Assembly (NCBI GenBank): GCA_035638775.1 | Contig: DASQZJ010000074.1 | Span: 1 to 41,634, forward strand | Direction: 5' to 3' | Source of the DNA: DASQZJ01 sp035638775 | GTDB taxonomy: Bacteria; Pseudomonadota; Gammaproteobacteria; UBA5335; SLRW01 | DNA: 41,634 bases | In this document: in pieces, positions 23,998 to 32,133 of the stretch | Layout: every line of letters begins with the position of its first letter | Position numbering within the stretch: position 1 is the first letter of the stretch | Made by a program: the position numbers and the translations under genes | Notes under the pieces: model-generated | Databases searched by the model: none | The model's input: only the letters and a program-made list of their open reading frames with translations | What the model was told of the DNA's origin: nothing

Positions 23998-24171
23998 ATG
24001 GAATACCGCAAGTGGGAATGCCAGGTGTGCGGCTTCATCTATGATGAAGCGGAGGGCCTGCCGGACGAGGACATCCCGCCCGGAACCCGCTGGGAGGACA
24101 TACCCGAGGACTGGACCTGCCCGGACTGCGGCGCGTCCAAGGACGATTTCGAAATGGCGGTGGTCGGCTGA
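23998..24171 (+). CDS. rubredoxin
   Basis: A 57-aa single-iron electron carrier. The two ligand pairs are C8-C11 (CQVCG) and C41-C44 (CPDCG), with the family WTCPDCGASKDDF. The CPDCGA(S/T)K(D/E)DF ending is that of rubredoxins working with alkane hydroxylases (AlkG type). It has an AAGGGGG ribosome-binding site. Position right after alkB makes it the likely electron donor of AlkB. No gene for a typical rubredoxin reductase (AlkT/RubB) is nearby. Confidence 0.96.
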   Translation: MEYRKWECQVCGFIYDEAEGLPDEDIPPGTRWEDIPEDWTCPDCGASKDDFEMAVVG

Positions 24172-24285
24172 GGGCCGCATCCGGCACCCAGGCTCCTGAA
24201 CGCGTGACGGCGACGCGACGGCGCTCCGGCATGGCGTCGGAACGCGGGCGGGCGCCTGTGTCCAACCCGGGAGGGAATGCTCACC

Positions 24286-25875
24286 ATGATGCGCGCCGCC
24301 TATTACTGGATCTCCGTCCTGTTGCTCGCCGCCATCGGGACGGCCTACGTGTTCTGGCACCCGATCGCGTGGCTGCTGGTCCTCGCGGTGCCGTACATCC
24401 TGATCGGGCTGTACGACATCAACTCCCGCCACAACGTGCTGCGCAATTACCCGGTCATCGGCCACCTGCGCTACATGATGGAGTTCATCAGCCCGGAGAT
24501 CCGGCAGTACTTCGTGGAGACCAACCAGAGCGGGCGGCCCTTCAACCGCGAGATGCGCACCCTGATCTACCGGCGCTCCAAGGGCGACGGCGACACCCTG
24601 CCCTTCGGCACCCAGCAGGACATCACCGTGCAGGGCTACGACTTCGCCTATCACTCGCTGGCGCCGCGGGTACCACCCGAGGAGACCGCCCGTGTCACCG
24701 TGGGCGGCCCGCAGTGCAGCCGCCCCTATGACGCGTCCCGGCTGAACGTCTCCGGCATGAGCTTCGGCGCGCTCAGCGGCAACGCCATCCTGGCGCTGAA
24801 CCGGGGGGCGCTGCTGGGCGGCTTCGCCCACAATACCGGCGAAGGCGGGCTCAGCCGCTATCACCTGCGCCACGGGGGCGACATCATCTGGCAGATCGGC
24901 ACCGGCTACTTCGGCTGCCGCACCCCGGACGGCGGCTTCGACCCGGAGCAGTTCCGCGAGAAAGCGCAGCTGGACGCGGTCAAGATGGTCGAGATCAAGC
25001 TCTCCCAGGGCGCCAAACCCTCCCACGGGGGCGTCCTGCCCGGCGTCAAGGTCAACCGGGAGATCGCCACGGCGCGTGGCGTCGCACCGGGCGAGGACTG
25101 CATCTCGCCGCCGGCGCACTCGGAGTTCGCGAGCCCCGAGGGACTGCTGGAATTCGTCGCACGGCTGCGCGAGATGAGCGGCGGCAAGCCGGTCGGCTTC
25201 AAGCTGTGCCTGGGAATCCGGAGCGAATTCCTGGCCATCTGCAAGGCGATGCGCTCCACCGGGGTCCTGCCGGACTTCATTACCGTGGACGGGGCCGAGG
25301 GCGGGACCGGTGCGGCGCCGGTGGAGTTCACCGACAACCTCGGCACGCCGATCAACGAGGGCCTGGCCTACGTGCACAGCGCCCTGACCGGGGCCGGCCT
25401 GCGCGAGAACATCCGCCTGATCGCCAGCGGCAAGGTCGCCACCGGCTTCGACATGGTGATCAAGCACGCGCTGGGCGCCGAGCTGTGCAACGTCGCACGC
25501 CCGATGATGTTCTCCATCGGCTGCATCCAGGCGCTGCGCTGCAACACCAACACCTGTCCCACCGGGATCACCACCCAGGACCCCCGGCGCAGTCGCGCGC
25601 TGGACGTGGAGACCAAGCACGTGCGCGTGCGCAACCTGCACGACGCCACGCTCGGGAGCTTCCTGGACCTGACCGGGGCCCTCGGCCATGACGACCCGGA
25701 CCGGCTGACCCCGGACCTGATCTGGCACCGGCGGACCGACGGTCCGGCGGTGACCTACGCCGAGATCTATTCCTTCCTGCGGCCAAACCAGCTTCTGGAG
25801 GGAGGCTCGCTCCCGGCGGACTGGGAGCGCGACTGGCGCCGCGCCGACGCCGGCAGCTTCCGTCCGGCGGCCTGA
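24286..25875 (+). CDS. membrane-anchored FMN-binding glutamate synthase (GltB core)-like protein
   Basis: About 529 aa. Two hydrophobic segments at the N-terminus (about residues 5-22 and 26-42) anchor it; the rest is a TIM barrel like the FMN domain of glutamate synthase: SGMSFGALSGNAILALNRGA, HNTGEGGLSRYH, DFITVDGAEGGTGAAP and IASGKVATGFDM. The 3Fe-4S motif is C413-x5-C419-x4-C424 in CIQALRCNTNTCPTG, the spacing of true GltS. The amidotransferase and GltS C-terminal domains are absent. The family also contains archaeal-type GltS and proteins of unknown role. ATG 24277 is in frame but only one base after the GAGGG; ATG 24286 or 24289 is likelier. It follows rubredoxin by about 110 bp. Confidence 0.88.
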   Translation: MMRAAYYWISVLLLAAIGTAYVFWHPIAWLLVLAVPYILIGLYDINSRHNVLRNYPVIGHLRYMMEFISPEIRQYFVETNQSGRPFNREMRTLIYRRSKGDGDTLPFGTQQDITVQGYDFAYHSLAPRVPPEETARVTVGGPQCSRPYDASRLNVSGMSFGALSGNAILALNRGALLGGFAHNTGEGGLSRYHLRHGGDIIWQIGTGYFGCRTPDGGFDPEQFREKAQLDAVKMVEIKLSQGAKPSHGGVLPGVKVNREIATARGVAPGEDCISPPAHSEFASPEGLLEFVARLREMSGGKPVGFKLCLGIRSEFLAICKAMRSTGVLPDFITVDGAEGGTGAAPVEFTDNLGTPINEGLAYVHSALTGAGLRENIRLIASGKVATGFDMVIKHALGAELCNVARPMMFSIGCIQALRCNTNTCPTGITTQDPRRSRALDVETKHVRVRNLHDATLGSFLDLTGALGHDDPDRLTPDLIWHRRTDGPAVTYAEIYSFLRPNQLLEGGSLPADWERDWRRADAGSFRPAA

Positions 25876-25890
25876 GCCCGGCCGCGCGGC

Positions 25891-25920
25891 TTGACGCGCG
25901 GGGTATACGGGACGTATTTT
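25891..25920 (+). promoter_or_regulatory. possible P450 promoter
   Basis: TTGACG (25891-25896) followed after 17-18 bp by GTATTTT (25914-25920). The -10 is a poor match. The 128-bp gap also contains a perfect GGAACGTTCC palindrome at 25962-25971, ending 32 bp before the P450 start, which could be an operator. Confidence 0.35.
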
Positions 25921-26003
25921 CCACCCCATCTTTGGCCGGACCAATTTCGCCCGGCGACCGTGGAACGTTCCCCGAAGGTTTCCGGGCCGAGGAGGGAGGC
26001 AGC

Positions 26004-27371
26004 ATGAGCGCACACGGCGAAGTCGCGGCCTATCCGTCCCTGCGACGGGAGAACCGCCGCCTCGGACATATCCCGGGGGACTACGGGCTGCCCGTGCTGG
26101 GCCACACGCTGGAATTCGTGCGCCACCCGGCCCGCCTGTCCGCCCGCATGTACCGCAAGTACGGTCCCGTTTACCGCAGCGAGGTCCTGTTCCAGCGCGG
26201 CGTGGCGCTGATGAGCGCCGAAGGCAACCGCTTCGTGCTGCGCGACCGCGAGGGCAACTTCTCGAGCTACCTCGGCTGGCAGCCGGTCCTCGGGCGCCTG
26301 TTTCCGCGCGGGCTGATGCTGCGCGACGGCGACGATCACCGCTACCAGCGCCGCATCATGCAGGCAGCCTTCCGCAAGGAGGCCCTGGCCGAGTACGTGG
26401 ACCGCATGAACCCGGGCATCGCGTCCGGCATCGCCGCGTGGCGCGACCGGGATCGGCTGCGCTTCTATCCGGCGATCAAGCAGCTCACCCTGGATCTCGC
26501 GGCGACCGTCTTCCTCGGCCTGCAGTTGGGCCCGGAGGCCGAACGGGTCAACCGCGCGTTCATGGACACCGTCAGGGCATCCATCGCCGTGGTGCGGCTG
26601 CCGCTTCCGGGGCTCGCCTGGGACCGGGGGCTGCGCGGGCGGCGCTTCCTCGAGGACTTCCTGCGTGACCTCATCCCCGCGAAGCGCGCCGGCGGGGGGG
26701 CGGATTTCTTCAGCCAGATCTGCCGCGCGCGCAGCGAGGACGGCGAGGCCTACGACGACCGGGAGATCGTGGACCACATGATCTTCCTGATGATGGCCGC
26801 GCACGACACCACGACCAGCGCCCTGACGACCATGATCCATGCGCTCGGCGAGCATCCGGAGTGGCAGGAGCGGGTGCGCGAGGAGCTGCGCTCGGTCGGT
26901 GGCGACCGGCTGGGCTACGAGGAGCTCGACCGCCTGGAGCTGACCGGACGGGTCTTCCGGGAGGCGCTGCGGATGAACCCGCCGCTGCCGTCGATGCCGC
27001 GGCGCACGGTGCGCGACTGCGAATTCCAGGGCTACCGCATCCCCGCCAACACCCTGGTGAGCATCTCGCCCAGCTTCACCCACCATTTCAGCGGCTACTG
27101 GCGGGAGCCGCAGCGCTTCGACCCGGAGCGCTTCTCGCGCGAGCGGGCCGAGCACCGGCAAACCCCGTTCGCCTGGATTCCCTTCGGGGGCGGCGCCCAC
27201 ATGTGCATCGGGCTGCATTTCGCCGAAATGCAGGTCAAGGCCTTCCTGCACCAGTTCCTGCGTCGCTACCGCGTGCACCTGCCCGCGGACTACCGCCCGC
27301 GCTACGCCATCGTGCCGATCTCCCGGCCCCGCGACGGCCTGCCGGTGACCCTGGAGCCGCTGGACGGCTGA
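26004..27371 (+). CDS. cytochrome P450
   Basis: A 455-aa heme-thiolate monooxygenase without a membrane anchor. The I-helix oxygen-activation motif is AAHDTT (265-270), ExxR is EALR (320-323), the PERF-like motif is PERF (375-378), and the heme loop is FGGGAHMCIG with proximal C401. The residue that is usually R in FxxGxRxCxG is H399. The overall pattern (PRRTVRDCEFQGYRIP) resembles the CYP120/CYP26/CYP51 group rather than the alkane-hydroxylating CYP153 family. ATG 26004 has GGAGGGAGGCAGC upstream. No dedicated redox partner gene is adjacent other than the carriers upstream, so its electrons may come from the same system as AlkB. Confidence 0.94.
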   Translation: MSAHGEVAAYPSLRRENRRLGHIPGDYGLPVLGHTLEFVRHPARLSARMYRKYGPVYRSEVLFQRGVALMSAEGNRFVLRDREGNFSSYLGWQPVLGRLFPRGLMLRDGDDHRYQRRIMQAAFRKEALAEYVDRMNPGIASGIAAWRDRDRLRFYPAIKQLTLDLAATVFLGLQLGPEAERVNRAFMDTVRASIAVVRLPLPGLAWDRGLRGRRFLEDFLRDLIPAKRAGGGADFFSQICRARSEDGEAYDDREIVDHMIFLMMAAHDTTTSALTTMIHALGEHPEWQERVREELRSVGGDRLGYEELDRLELTGRVFREALRMNPPLPSMPRRTVRDCEFQGYRIPANTLVSISPSFTHHFSGYWREPQRFDPERFSRERAEHRQTPFAWIPFGGGAHMCIGLHFAEMQVKAFLHQFLRRYRVHLPADYRPRYAIVPISRPRDGLPVTLEPLDG

Positions 27372-27413
27372 GCAGCGCCCCGGATCCCCTGGCAAGGGAC
27401 CGGGCGGGCCCGT

Positions 27414-28646
27414 ATGATCGCGCCCATGCAGGAACAAGCACCCCGGCGCCGCGGACCGCCCCGCGGCTCGCTGCCCGCCGGCGTCTGGGCGCTGGGGGTG
27501 GTGAGCCTGTTCATGGACACCTCCTCGGAGGCGATCCAGAGCCTGCTGCCGGTCTTCCTGGTTTCCGTGCTGGGCGCGAGCACGGTCTCGGTGGGACTGA
27601 TCGAGGGCGTGGCCGAGGCGACCGCGCTGATCACCCGCACGTTCTCCGGCGCCCTGTCGGACTGGCTGGGACGGCGCAAGGCGCTGGCCCTCGCCGGCTA
27701 CGGCCTCGCCACCCTCAGCAAGCCGCTGTTCGCGGTCGCCGCCAGTGTCGAGGCGGTATTCGTGGCACGCTTCATCGACCGCATCGGCAAGGGCATCCGG
27801 GGGGCACCGCGCGATGCCCTGGTGGCGGACCTCGCGCCGGCGCCGCTGCGCGGCAGCGCGTTCGGCCTGCGCCAGTCGCTGGATACGGTCGGCGCCGTGC
27901 TCGGCCCGGGCCTGGCGATGCTGCTGATGACGCTGAGCTCGGACGATTTCCGGCTGGTGTTCTGGCTCGCGGTGATCCCCGCCGCCGCCGCCGTGGCGGT
28001 GCTGGCGACCGCGGTGCACGAACCGGCCCGCTCGCGCGAGCGCACGGCGCGACTGCCGCTGCGCCGGCGCGAGCTGGCAAGGCTGCCGTCGGCGTACTGG
28101 CTGGTGGTGACGGTGGCCGGCGTGTTCACGCTGGCGCGCTTCAGCGAGGCCTTCATGCTGCTCAAGGCCGAGAGCATCGGCCTGCGCGAGGCCCTGGTCC
28201 CGATGATGCTGGCGGTGATGAGCGTGGTGTACTCCGCCACCGCGTACCCGGTGGGGCGGCTGTCCGACCGCATCGGGCGCAGCGGCCTGCTCGCCTCCGG
28301 CCTGCTGGCGCTGATCGCCGCCGACCTGGTCCTGGCCGCCGCCGGCAGCGTATGGAGCGTGGCGCTGGGATCCGCGTTGTGGGGGCTGCACATGGGCCTG
28401 ACCCAGGGCCTGCTGGTGACCCTGGTGGCCGACACCGCCGGGGCGCGCCTGCGGGGAACCGCCTACGGCATGTTCAGCCTGGTCAGCGGCCTCGCCATGC
28501 TGGTCGCGAGCGTGCTGGCCGGCGGGCTCTGGCAGGCCTTCGGCCCGGCGGCGACCTTCCTCACCGGCGCCGGCATCACCGCGCTGGCCCTGGCCGGCTT
28601 CGCCTGGCTCGGGCGGCGCGGGCTGATCGGCGGGCACCCCGGCTGA
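27414..28646 (+). CDS. MFS transporter
   Basis: About 410 aa with twelve predicted transmembrane segments. The motif-A loop after helix 2 is GALSDWLGRRKALALAGYG, and a second copy VGRLSDRIGRSGLLASG stands at the mid-point, as expected of the duplicated MFS fold. IDRIGKGIRGAPRDALVADL in the first half is typical of a group of uncharacterised proton-driven exporters. Start is uncertain: ATG 27414 or ATG 27426, neither with a clear ribosome-binding site; TATGAT at 27413-27418 may instead be a -10 box. It follows the P450 gene by about 42 bp and may export a product, but that is a guess. Confidence 0.88.
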   Translation: MIAPMQEQAPRRRGPPRGSLPAGVWALGVVSLFMDTSSEAIQSLLPVFLVSVLGASTVSVGLIEGVAEATALITRTFSGALSDWLGRRKALALAGYGLATLSKPLFAVAASVEAVFVARFIDRIGKGIRGAPRDALVADLAPAPLRGSAFGLRQSLDTVGAVLGPGLAMLLMTLSSDDFRLVFWLAVIPAAAAVAVLATAVHEPARSRERTARLPLRRRELARLPSAYWLVVTVAGVFTLARFSEAFMLLKAESIGLREALVPMMLAVMSVVYSATAYPVGRLSDRIGRSGLLASGLLALIAADLVLAAAGSVWSVALGSALWGLHMGLTQGLLVTLVADTAGARLRGTAYGMFSLVSGLAMLVASVLAGGLWQAFGPAATFLTGAGITALALAGFAWLGRRGLIGGHPG

Positions 28647-28662
28647 TCCCGCCGCGAGCCGC

Positions 28663-29958
28663 TCAGCCGGCCGTGGCCACCTCGTGCACCGCCTCGGCCA
28701 CGGCCTGGTGCACGGCCGAATCCAGCGGTGACGGCACCAGCTCGTGCTCCGGCGCCAGCTCCGCCAGCGTGCGGGCGGCGGCGAGGAACATCTCGTTGCT
28801 GAAGGCGCGCACCCCGGACTCCAGCACGCCCCGGAACAGCCCCGGGAAGCCCAGCACGTTGTTGATGCTGGCACCGTCGGCCGCGAACGCCGCGCCGCGC
28901 CGGAGCGCCTCGCGCGGCAGGATCTCCGGATCCGGATTGGTCAGCGCCAGGATCAGCTGCCCCTCGCGCACGCTCTCCGGCCGGATCAGGCCGGAGACGC
29001 CGGTGGTGGCGATCACGATGTCCGCCCGCGCCATCACCTGGTCGAGGCTCGCGCGCCGGCCGCCCAGCGCCTCGAAGCGCCGCAGCGCATCCTCGCGCAG
29101 GTCGGTGCCGAGCAGCTTGCGCAGCCCGTGGCTGGCGAGCAGGTTGGCGATCCCCATGCCGGCGGCGCCCAGGCCGACCTGGCCCACCACGCTGTCCTCC
29201 AGGCTGCGCCCGATGCGCCGCGCGGCACTGAGCAGCGCGGCCAGGGACACCACGGCGGTGCCGTGCTGGTCGTCGTGCATCACCGGCCGGTCCAGGCGCC
29301 GGAGGAGCTCCTCCTCGATGCGGAAGCAGTCCGGGGCGGCGAAGTCCTCGAGCTGGATTGCGCCGAACGAGGGCGCGATCCGCTCGACCGTCTCGATCAC
29401 CCGCTCCGGATCGGTCTCCTGCAGCAGGACGGGGATGCCCGACAGGCCCGCGAGCCGGGCCATCAGCGCGGCCTTGGCCTCCATCACCGGCAGGCCCGCC
29501 ACCGGCCCGATGTTGCCGAGCCCCAGGATCGCGGTGCCGTTGGTGATGATGCCGACGGTGTTGCGCAGGCCGGTGTACTCCTGCGCCAGGGACGGGTCGT
29601 CCCGGATCGCCAGGCACACCCGGGCGACTCCCGGCGAGTAGACGTCGCGCAGCTCCTGGAGAGAGGTCAGCGGAAGGCGCGAAACCATCCGGATCTTGCC
29701 ACCGCGATGGCGGTTGAACACCCGGTCCGACTTGCCGATCAGGCGCGCGTTGGGCAGGGCGTTGATCGCCTCGGCCAGGTTGTACTCGACGTCCGCCTCC
29801 AGGTTCAGGGTGATCTCCCACACCGTCTTGTCCTGGTCGCGCCGGACCACGTCGAGGTTCTCGATCACCAGGCCGGCCTCGCCGATGACCTGGAGGATCC
29901 GGGCGAGGCTGCCGGGCTTGTGCTGGGACTCGATCAACAGGATCTCGGGAATCTTCAT
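28663..29958 (-). CDS. NAD-type malic enzyme with N-terminal ACT domain
   Basis: A 431-aa protein. Residues about 1-78 form an ACT regulatory domain (PEILLIESQHKPGSLARILQ); then the malic enzyme N-domain with DVYSPGVARVC, TNGTAILGLGNIGPVAGLPVMEAKAAL and metal-binding QLEDFAAPDCFRIEE, and the NAD-binding domain from HDDQHGTAVV with GLGAAGMGIANLL. It decarboxylates malate to pyruvate with NAD(P)H formation. Effector of the ACT domain unknown, probably an amino acid. ATG 29958 has GAGGAAG upstream and overlaps the stop of the hydrolase fragment gene as ATGA. It is convergent with the MFS gene, with only 16 bp between. Confidence 0.93.
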   Translation of the reverse strand: MKIPEILLIESQHKPGSLARILQVIGEAGLVIENLDVVRRDQDKTVWEITLNLEADVEYNLAEAINALPNARLIGKSDRVFNRHRGGKIRMVSRLPLTSLQELRDVYSPGVARVCLAIRDDPSLAQEYTGLRNTVGIITNGTAILGLGNIGPVAGLPVMEAKAALMARLAGLSGIPVLLQETDPERVIETVERIAPSFGAIQLEDFAAPDCFRIEEELLRRLDRPVMHDDQHGTAVVSLAALLSAARRIGRSLEDSVVGQVGLGAAGMGIANLLASHGLRKLLGTDLREDALRRFEALGGRRASLDQVMARADIVIATTGVSGLIRPESVREGQLILALTNPDPEILPREALRRGAAFAADGASINNVLGFPGLFRGVLESGVRAFSNEMFLAAARTLAELAPEHELVPSPLDSAVHQAVAEAVHEVATAG

Positions 29959-30209
29959 CCGGCTTCCTCGACGAATCCGCGAATGGCCTTGATGCTGGCG
30001 CCGCCGTCCATGTCCCAGACCAGGTGCCCGCACCCGGGCAAAGGGGGCAGGCGGGCACCGGGGATCCGGTCCGCGATGGACCGGGCATTGGCGGCCGGGA
30101 TCAGGATGTCGTCGGTTCCGTGCAGCACCGTCCACGCGAGCCGGACGCCTTCCCGCCGCGCGTAGCGCGTGGCGGGCGCCAGGTCCGCGACCGTCTGCCT
30201 GTTCGACAC
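29955..30209 (-). pseudogene. alpha/beta-hydrolase C-terminal fragment (84 codons)
   Basis: From GTG 30209 the frame encodes 84 aa resembling only the last part of an alpha/beta-hydrolase: TVLHGTDDILIPAANARSIADRIPGARL with the acid D and PGCGHLVWDMDG with the catalytic histidine. The nucleophile elbow GxSxG and the core sheet are absent, and the open frame further upstream (to 30383) shows no hydrolase sequence. Yet the GTG has a perfect GGAGGTG ribosome-binding site five bases away, and the stop is coupled to the malic enzyme start. It is either a truncated remnant kept for its coupling or a small working protein. Confidence 0.6.
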
Positions 30210-30366
30210 GTTCGCACCTCCATCGGATCGGTGCGGCCGGAGCCCGGTCGCACCCGGGAATCGGGTTGCACCCAGTCTAACGCGGTCGCCCGCCGTCTTC
30301 GCTCCCGCGCCTCGTCCTTGCCCCCGCGCGCTCCGTGACACGTGGCATTGCCGGTGACCGGGTGAG

Positions 30367-30372
30367 TACAAT
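30367..30372 (+). promoter_or_regulatory. possible -10 element of ttcA
   Basis: TACAAT followed by GCGCC, 36 bp before the ttcA ATG. The GC-rich run after it resembles the rRNA-type discriminator. No good -35 is visible 16-18 bp upstream. Confidence 0.35.
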
Positions 30373-30408
30373 GCGCCGGTCATTCACGCGGCATCCCGGA
30401 GCACAGCG

Positions 30409-31236
30409 ATGCAGGCAGCCAGGCAGGACACGGATCGCGACGGGCTCGGCCGGCTGCAGCGACGGCTGCGGCACCTGACGGGCCAGGCCGTCGCCGACTA
30501 CGAGATGATCGCGGACGGCGACCGGGTCATGGTCTGCCTGTCCGGCGGCAAGGACTCGTACACCCTGCTGGACATGCTGCTGTCGCTGCAGCGCCGCGCC
30601 CCCGTGCGTTTCGAGCTGCTGGCGGTCAATCTCGACCAGAAGCAGCCGGGGTTCCCGGCGCACGTGCTGCCGGAGTACCTGGAAAGCCTCGGCGTCCCGT
30701 ATCACATCCTGGAAGAGGATACCTACAGCGTGGTCAAGCGGGTGATCCCGGAAGGGCGCACCATGTGCTCGCTGTGCTCGCGCCTGCGCCGGGGCATCCT
30801 CTACCGCTTTGCTGCCGAGCACGGGGTCACGCGCATCGCGCTGGGACATCACCGCGACGACATGATCGAGACCCTGTTCCTCAACATGTTCCACGGCGGC
30901 GCGCTCAAGGCGATGCCGCCCAAGCTGCGCAGCGACGATGGCCGGCACGTGGTGATCCGGCCGCTGGCGTACTGCGCCGAACGCGACATCGCCCGCTACG
31001 CCGAGCTGCGCCGGTTCCCGATCATCCCCTGCAACCTGTGCGGGTCCCAGGAAAACCTCCAGCGCCAGGCGATCAAGCAGATGCTGCGGCAGTGGGAGGC
31101 CGTCGACCCGGGGCGCCTGGACGTGATCGCGGCGAGCCTGCGCAACGTCGTTCCCTCGCATCTCGCGGACGCAAGCCTGCACGACTTCGCCGGCATCCGG
31201 GCGGCGCCGCTCCCCGCCACCGGCGCAACCGGCTGA
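30409..31236 (+). CDS. ttcA: tRNA 2-thiocytidine biosynthesis protein
   Basis: A 275-aa enzyme that thiolates C32 of certain tRNAs using ATP and a 4Fe-4S cluster. The PP-loop is SGGKDS (residues 45-50); the cluster cysteines are in CSLCSRLRRG (about 122-125) and near PCNLCGSQENLQR (about 204-216); GHHRDDMIETLFLN is also conserved. ATG 30409 follows CCGGAG. Its stop TGA is immediately next to the stop of the kinase gene on the other strand (TGA|TCA), with no room for a terminator. Confidence 0.96.
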   Translation: MQAARQDTDRDGLGRLQRRLRHLTGQAVADYEMIADGDRVMVCLSGGKDSYTLLDMLLSLQRRAPVRFELLAVNLDQKQPGFPAHVLPEYLESLGVPYHILEEDTYSVVKRVIPEGRTMCSLCSRLRRGILYRFAAEHGVTRIALGHHRDDMIETLFLNMFHGGALKAMPPKLRSDDGRHVVIRPLAYCAERDIARYAELRRFPIIPCNLCGSQENLQRQAIKQMLRQWEAVDPGRLDVIAASLRNVVPSHLADASLHDFAGIRAAPLPATGATG

Positions 31237-32133
31237 TCACCCGGGCCAGAGCCGGGCCGCGCCGCGCACCCCGCTGGCGTCCCCGTGGCGCGGCGGCGAC
31301 AGCCGCGCGGCGACCCGGTCCGAGAACACGTAATCGGCGAGCAGCGCGGGGAGTTCCCGGTACAGGCGGCGCAAAGCGGAAAGGCCGCCGCCGAGCACGA
31401 TGCATTCCGGGTCCAGGATGTTGATCACGCTCGCCAGGCCGCGGGCGAGGCGCGTCTCGTAGCGTTCGAGGCTCGACCGCGCGGCGGCGTCGCCCCGGCG
31501 GGCGGCCGACGCGATCTGCCGGGCGCCGAGTGCCTGGCCGGCGACCCGGCGGTGATCGGCCGCCAGGCCCGGCCCGCTGATCCAGGTCTCGATGCAGCCG
31601 GCGCGGCCGCAGTAACAGGCGGGACCCGGCAGCTCGTCCGCCGCCGGCCACGGCAGCGGATTGTGCCCCCACTCCCCCGCGAGTCCGTCGACGCCCGTCA
31701 GCAGGCGCCCGTCGATCACGATGCCGCCGCCCACGCCGGTGCCCAGGATCACGCCGAACACGCTGGACGCGCCGGCCCCCGCACCGTCGGTCGCCTCCGA
31801 CAGCGCGAAACAGTCGGCGTCGTTCGCCAGCCGCACGGGGCGCCCGAGCACGCGCTCCAGGTCCGCCGCCAGCGGCCGCCCGTTGAGCCAGGTGGAGTTG
31901 CAGTTCTTCATCCGGCCGGTCAGCCGCGAGGGCGAGCCGGGGGAGCCGATGCCCACGGCGGGGACGGCGGGGAGCCCGCGCTCCAGCTCGTGCAGGATGG
32001 CCGCCACTGCCTGCAGCGTCCCGGGGTAGTCGTCCCGCGGCGTGGCGGCGCGGCGCCGGCGGCGCTCGCGCCCCTCGTCGTCGAGCACGATGCCCTCGAT
32101 CTTGGTCCCGCCCAGGTCAATGCCGATGCGCAC
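31237..32133 (-). CDS. mak: ROK-family sugar kinase, Mak (fructokinase)-like
   Basis: A 298-aa kinase. MRIGIDLGGTKIEGIVLDDEG opens the phosphate-1 motif; RMKNCNSTWLNGRPL, ANDADCFALSEA, GTGVGGGIVIDG and the zinc motif CYCGRAGCIE (ROK signature) follow, and GDASGVRGAARLWP ends the protein. These blocks match E. coli Mak closely, which phosphorylates fructose and, weakly, mannose. The ATG lies inside the end of btuF (17-bp overlap), so it is probably translated from the btuF mRNA. Convergent with ttcA without a gap. Confidence 0.9.
   Translation of the reverse strand: MRIGIDLGGTKIEGIVLDDEGRERRRRRAATPRDDYPGTLQAVAAILHELERGLPAVPAVGIGSPGSPSRLTGRMKNCNSTWLNGRPLAADLERVLGRPVRLANDADCFALSEATDGAGAGASSVFGVILGTGVGGGIVIDGRLLTGVDGLAGEWGHNPLPWPAADELPGPACYCGRAGCIETWISGPGLAADHRRVAGQALGARQIASAARRGDAAARSSLERYETRLARGLASVINILDPECIVLGGGLSALRRLYRELPALLADYVFSDRVAARLSPPRHGDASGVRGAARLWPG

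Noticed and set aside
26004..27371. P450 as CYP51 (sterol demethylase)
   Set aside because: The CYP51 B-prime signature YxxF-xxPxFGxxVxYD is not present, so only a general resemblance to that side of the family is claimed.
25767..28874. 1035-aa minus-strand open frame opposite the P450 and MFS genes
   Set aside because: It spans several real genes on the other strand and has no recognisable domain; it is an artefact of codon-position GC bias.
30209..30300. tRNA-like GGTTGCACCC/CCCGGGAATC segments
   Set aside because: The pieces do not fold into a cloverleaf with acceptor, anticodon and T-arms; no tRNA gene was found in the window.
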